From: Gammaproteobacteria bacterium | GTDB lineage: Bacteria > Pseudomonadota > Gammaproteobacteria > UBA9214 | Reading direction: 5' to 3' | DNA: 6,540 bases | Assembly: GCA_029881775.1 (NCBI GenBank) | Contig: JAOULY010000112.1 | Location: 1 to 6,540, forward strand | Program-made: the position numbers and the translations under genes | The notes under the pieces: model-generated | The model's input: only the letters and a program-made list of their open reading frames with translations | Databases searched by the model: none | Told to the model about the DNA's origin: nothing | Shown here: in pieces, positions 4,769-6,540 of the stretch | How positions within the stretch are numbered: position 1 is the first letter of the stretch | Layout of the letters: every line of letters begins with the position of its first letter

Positions 4769-6151
4769 TTAACGCAGTTTGCGTACCCTGAACCTGTGTC
4801 CCTTTATTTTACCTTCTGCGAGAATCTTCAAGGCCTGTTTGGCAACAGGGCGTTCCACAGCGACATGGGCGTGGGTATCCGAGATGTCGATTTTCCCGAT
4901 TTGCTTGCCCTGCAGATCGGTATTCGCAGTCAAGGCGCCTAATATATCACCCGCGCGCACCTTGTTTTTACGGCCACCATTGATGCACAGCGTGACCATC
5001 GGAGGGCTCAACCTGAAGTCCTCCCGGGTTTTAAGCGAGCCTGTTTTATCTATCCGGACTGGGCTGTTTTGAAAGCCTTCTATTGCCGTGACCTTTTTTG
5101 CTTCCGAGGCCATGAACAGGCTCAGCGCCAGGCCTGCATTGCCGGCGCGGCCGGTGCGCCCGATACGGTGAATATGTATTTCGGGGTCCGGTGATAACTC
5201 GAAGTTGATCACGGCCTCTAAATCCTTGATATCCAGCCCACGGGCCGCAACATCGGTTGCTATAAGAACAGAGCTGCTTTTATTGGCAAACTGAATCAGC
5301 ACCTGGTCACGTTCACGCTGTTCAAGATCGCCGTGCAGGGCCTGTGCATGGAATCCCTGTTGCCATAATTCATCTGCCAGTTCCTGGCATTGCTGTTTTC
5401 GATTGCAAAACACCACGCTGGATTCAGGCCGGTAATGCTGTAGCAGGGCAACGAGTGTTTTGGTGCGTTCGCCTTTTTGTATTTCATAGAAAATCTGTTC
5501 TATCTGTTTATTGTCATGCAGGCTTTCCACGCGAATATCAACAGGATCGATCTGGATGGTATGACTGATTTCTTTTATTTCATCCGGGTAGGTTGCGGAA
5601 AATAACAGGGTCTGTCTTTGCTGCGGCGTCATCTCGATAATGCTCATGATGTCATCATGAAAACCCATGTCGAGCATGCGGTCGGCCTCGTCCAGCACCA
5701 GCATATTCAGTGCATCCGGTTTTAATGTGCCTTTTCCCAGGTGTTTTAATACCCGTCCCGGCGTGCCGACCACGATATGCGGGTTGCGTTCCAGCGAGGC
5801 CAGTTGCGGGCCCATCGGTTTGCCGCCACACAGGGTGAGAATGTTGGTGTTGGGTATTGCACGCGCCAGCAGGCGTAATTCCCTGCTGACCTGGTCGGCC
5901 AGTTCACGCGTCGGGCAAAGTACCAGTGCCTGTGTCCGGTAGGTCTTTACCTCGAGTTTGTGCAGTATGCCAATGGCAAATGCAGCCGTTTTGCCGCTGC
6001 CCGTTTTAGCCTGTGCCAGTAAATCCCTGCCTTGCAGAATAGCGGGCAGACTTTGCGCCTGTATCGGGGTCATTACCTGGTAATCCAGCGACTGGATATT
6101 GGCTAACAGCCCGGGGGTCAAGGGCAGTGATGAGAAGGCGGTTGCGGTCAC
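4769..6151 (-). CDS. dbpA: ATP-dependent RNA helicase DbpA
   Basis: At 460 residues this is close to the E. coli protein (457), which unwinds RNA during 50S subunit assembly and is activated by hairpin 92 of 23S rRNA. All DEAD-box motifs are present: Q motif with TPIQ (28-31), Walker A AKTGSGKT (48-55), PTRELADQV (80-88), GG (109-110), TPGR (130-133), DEAD (154-157), SAT (185-187), VVFCN (246-250), HGDLEQRERDQ (273-283), ATDVAARGLDI (298-308) and HRIGRTGR (328-335). Residues about 385-460 (MVTLCINGGRKNKVRAG ... KIKGHRFRVRK) are the DbpA-specific RNA-binding domain that separates it from SrmB, RhlE and CsdA. The start is GTG at 6151-6149: the N-terminal MTATAFSSL matches where E. coli DbpA begins (MTAFSTL), an in-frame stop lies at 6175-6173, and no other start codon precedes the Q motif. 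No good Shine-Dalgarno is seen. Its stop faces the plus-strand lipoprotein across a 242-bp spacer. Confidence 0.97.
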   Translation of the reverse strand: MTATAFSSLPLTPGLLANIQSLDYQVMTPIQAQSLPAILQGRDLLAQAKTGSGKTAAFAIGILHKLEVKTYRTQALVLCPTRELADQVSRELRLLARAIPNTNILTLCGGKPMGPQLASLERNPHIVVGTPGRVLKHLGKGTLKPDALNMLVLDEADRMLDMGFHDDIMSIIEMTPQQRQTLLFSATYPDEIKEISHTIQIDPVDIRVESLHDNKQIEQIFYEIQKGERTKTLVALLQHYRPESSVVFCNRKQQCQELADELWQQGFHAQALHGDLEQRERDQVLIQFANKSSSVLIATDVAARGLDIKDLEAVINFELSPDPEIHIHRIGRTGRAGNAGLALSLFMASEAKKVTAIEGFQNSPVRIDKTGSLKTREDFRLSPPMVTLCINGGRKNKVRAGDILGALTANTDLQGKQIGKIDISDTHAHVAVERPVAKQALKILAEGKIKGHRFRVRKLR

Positions 6152-6188
6152 GTGATGCTGGTCTTTGCAGGTTTATCGGGGGAGACGC

Positions 6189-6197
6189 ATCATAGCA
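6189..6197 (-). promoter_or_regulatory. Candidate extended -10 promoter for dbpA
   Basis: On the minus strand, TGC (6197-6195) followed by TATGAT (6194-6189) fits an extended -10 element (TGnTATAAT, one mismatch). No -35 match is seen 17 bases upstream, as is common for extended -10 promoters. It would give a leader of roughly 30 nt before the GTG and would let dbpA be transcribed separately from the NYN gene. Confidence 0.35.
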
Positions 6198-6239
6198 GAT
6201 TGAGAAGCCGGGGCAGGGGGGATTCTCTATTTATACTGC

Positions 6240-6540
6240 TTACTGCAACAAGTCTTCCTCGATGCGGTGATAAGTGCTGGCGGAGTTAATCAGTGAGTTG
6301 GCTGTCAGTGCGGGCACACCATAGACTTCAGCGCTGACGGTATAATCCTTTATTACTTTTTTCAGTAACAGATCGAAGTCTCCGTCACCGGAGAGCAATA
6401 CAATCTTGTCAACATCTTTGGCAGCCTCCAGCACATCAATCGTAATACCAACGTCCCAGTCACCCTTGGCAGAACCGTCACTGCGCTGAATATAGGGCTT
6501 GAGTTTTACGGTAAAGCCGATGTGTTTGAGGGCATCCTGA
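6240..6540 (-). CDS. NYN-domain (LabA/DUF88-like, PIN-like) ribonuclease family protein, N-terminus beyond window
   Basis: The frame is open from the right edge to a TAA at 6242-6240, giving 99 visible residues; the true start lies outside. The visible part begins QDALKHIGFTVKLKPYIQ and contains KGDWDVGITIDVLEAA and IVLLSGDGDFDLLLKKV, the two hallmark segments of NYN/LabA proteins, whose acidic residues (KGD, the D of the following helix, SGDGD) bind the catalytic metal in this PIN-like nuclease fold. It ends with an SLINSASTYHRIEEDL segment matching the usual C-terminal helix region. Members are expected to be cytoplasmic RNases or RNA-binding proteins; the target here is unknown. The gene is on the same strand as dbpA, 88 bp upstream of it, so the pair may share RNA-related functions or transcription. 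The N-terminal catalytic Asp cannot be checked. Confidence 0.85.
   Translation of the reverse strand, partial: QDALKHIGFTVKLKPYIQRSDGSAKGDWDVGITIDVLEAAKDVDKIVLLSGDGDFDLLLKKVIKDYTVSAEVYGVPALTANSLINSASTYHRIEEDLLQ

Overview
The window looks like chromosome of a gammaproteobacterium. The DbpA helicase resembles the enterobacterial protein along its whole length, there are several Lol-type lipoproteins, and one spacer carries GTAG-headed palindromes of the REP type. No genus can be named from the sequence. Base composition is mostly moderate (about 50-60 % GC in lines counted by hand). The exception is a lipoprotein gene at 1453-1977, which falls to about 35-42 %.

Layout. (1) 1-768, minus: a short-chain dehydrogenase/reductase cut by the left edge. 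Its cofactor site is intact, but three of the four classical catalytic-tetrad positions are replaced. (2) 769-1452: a spacer of about 0.65 kb with two REP-like units facing each other and a third of a different sequence class. (3) 1453-1977, plus: an AT-rich small lipoprotein with a BamE/SmpA-like motif. (4) 1978-2393: a spacer holding one copy of a 31-bp repeat. (5) 2394-3566, plus: a secreted SGNH/GDSL hydrolase with an N-terminal dockerin-like calcium-binding module, followed 49 bp later by (6) an exported FKBP-type prolyl isomerase at 3616-4056. (7) 4257-4526, plus: a tiny lipoprotein with Asp after the lipidated Cys. (8) 4527-4768: a spacer with the second copy of the 31-bp repeat. (9) 4769-6151, minus: dbpA, a 23S rRNA-directed DEAD-box helicase starting with GTG. 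(10) 6240-6540, minus: the C-terminal part of a NYN/LabA-type PIN-like ribonuclease, upstream of dbpA on the same strand.

How they fit together. Two themes are visible. The central plus-strand block encodes envelope or exported proteins (two lipoproteins, a disulfide-rich secreted esterase-like enzyme and a periplasmic foldase). The right-hand minus-strand pair is RNA-related (NYN nuclease, DbpA). I see no defence island, CRISPR array, tRNA, rRNA or intact transposase, and no clear multi-gene novel system. The most unusual points are the H-S-H-R tetrad of the dehydrogenase, the REP pair whose two arms differ by a compensated base pair, and the dockerin module on a lone gammaproteobacterial SGNH hydrolase.
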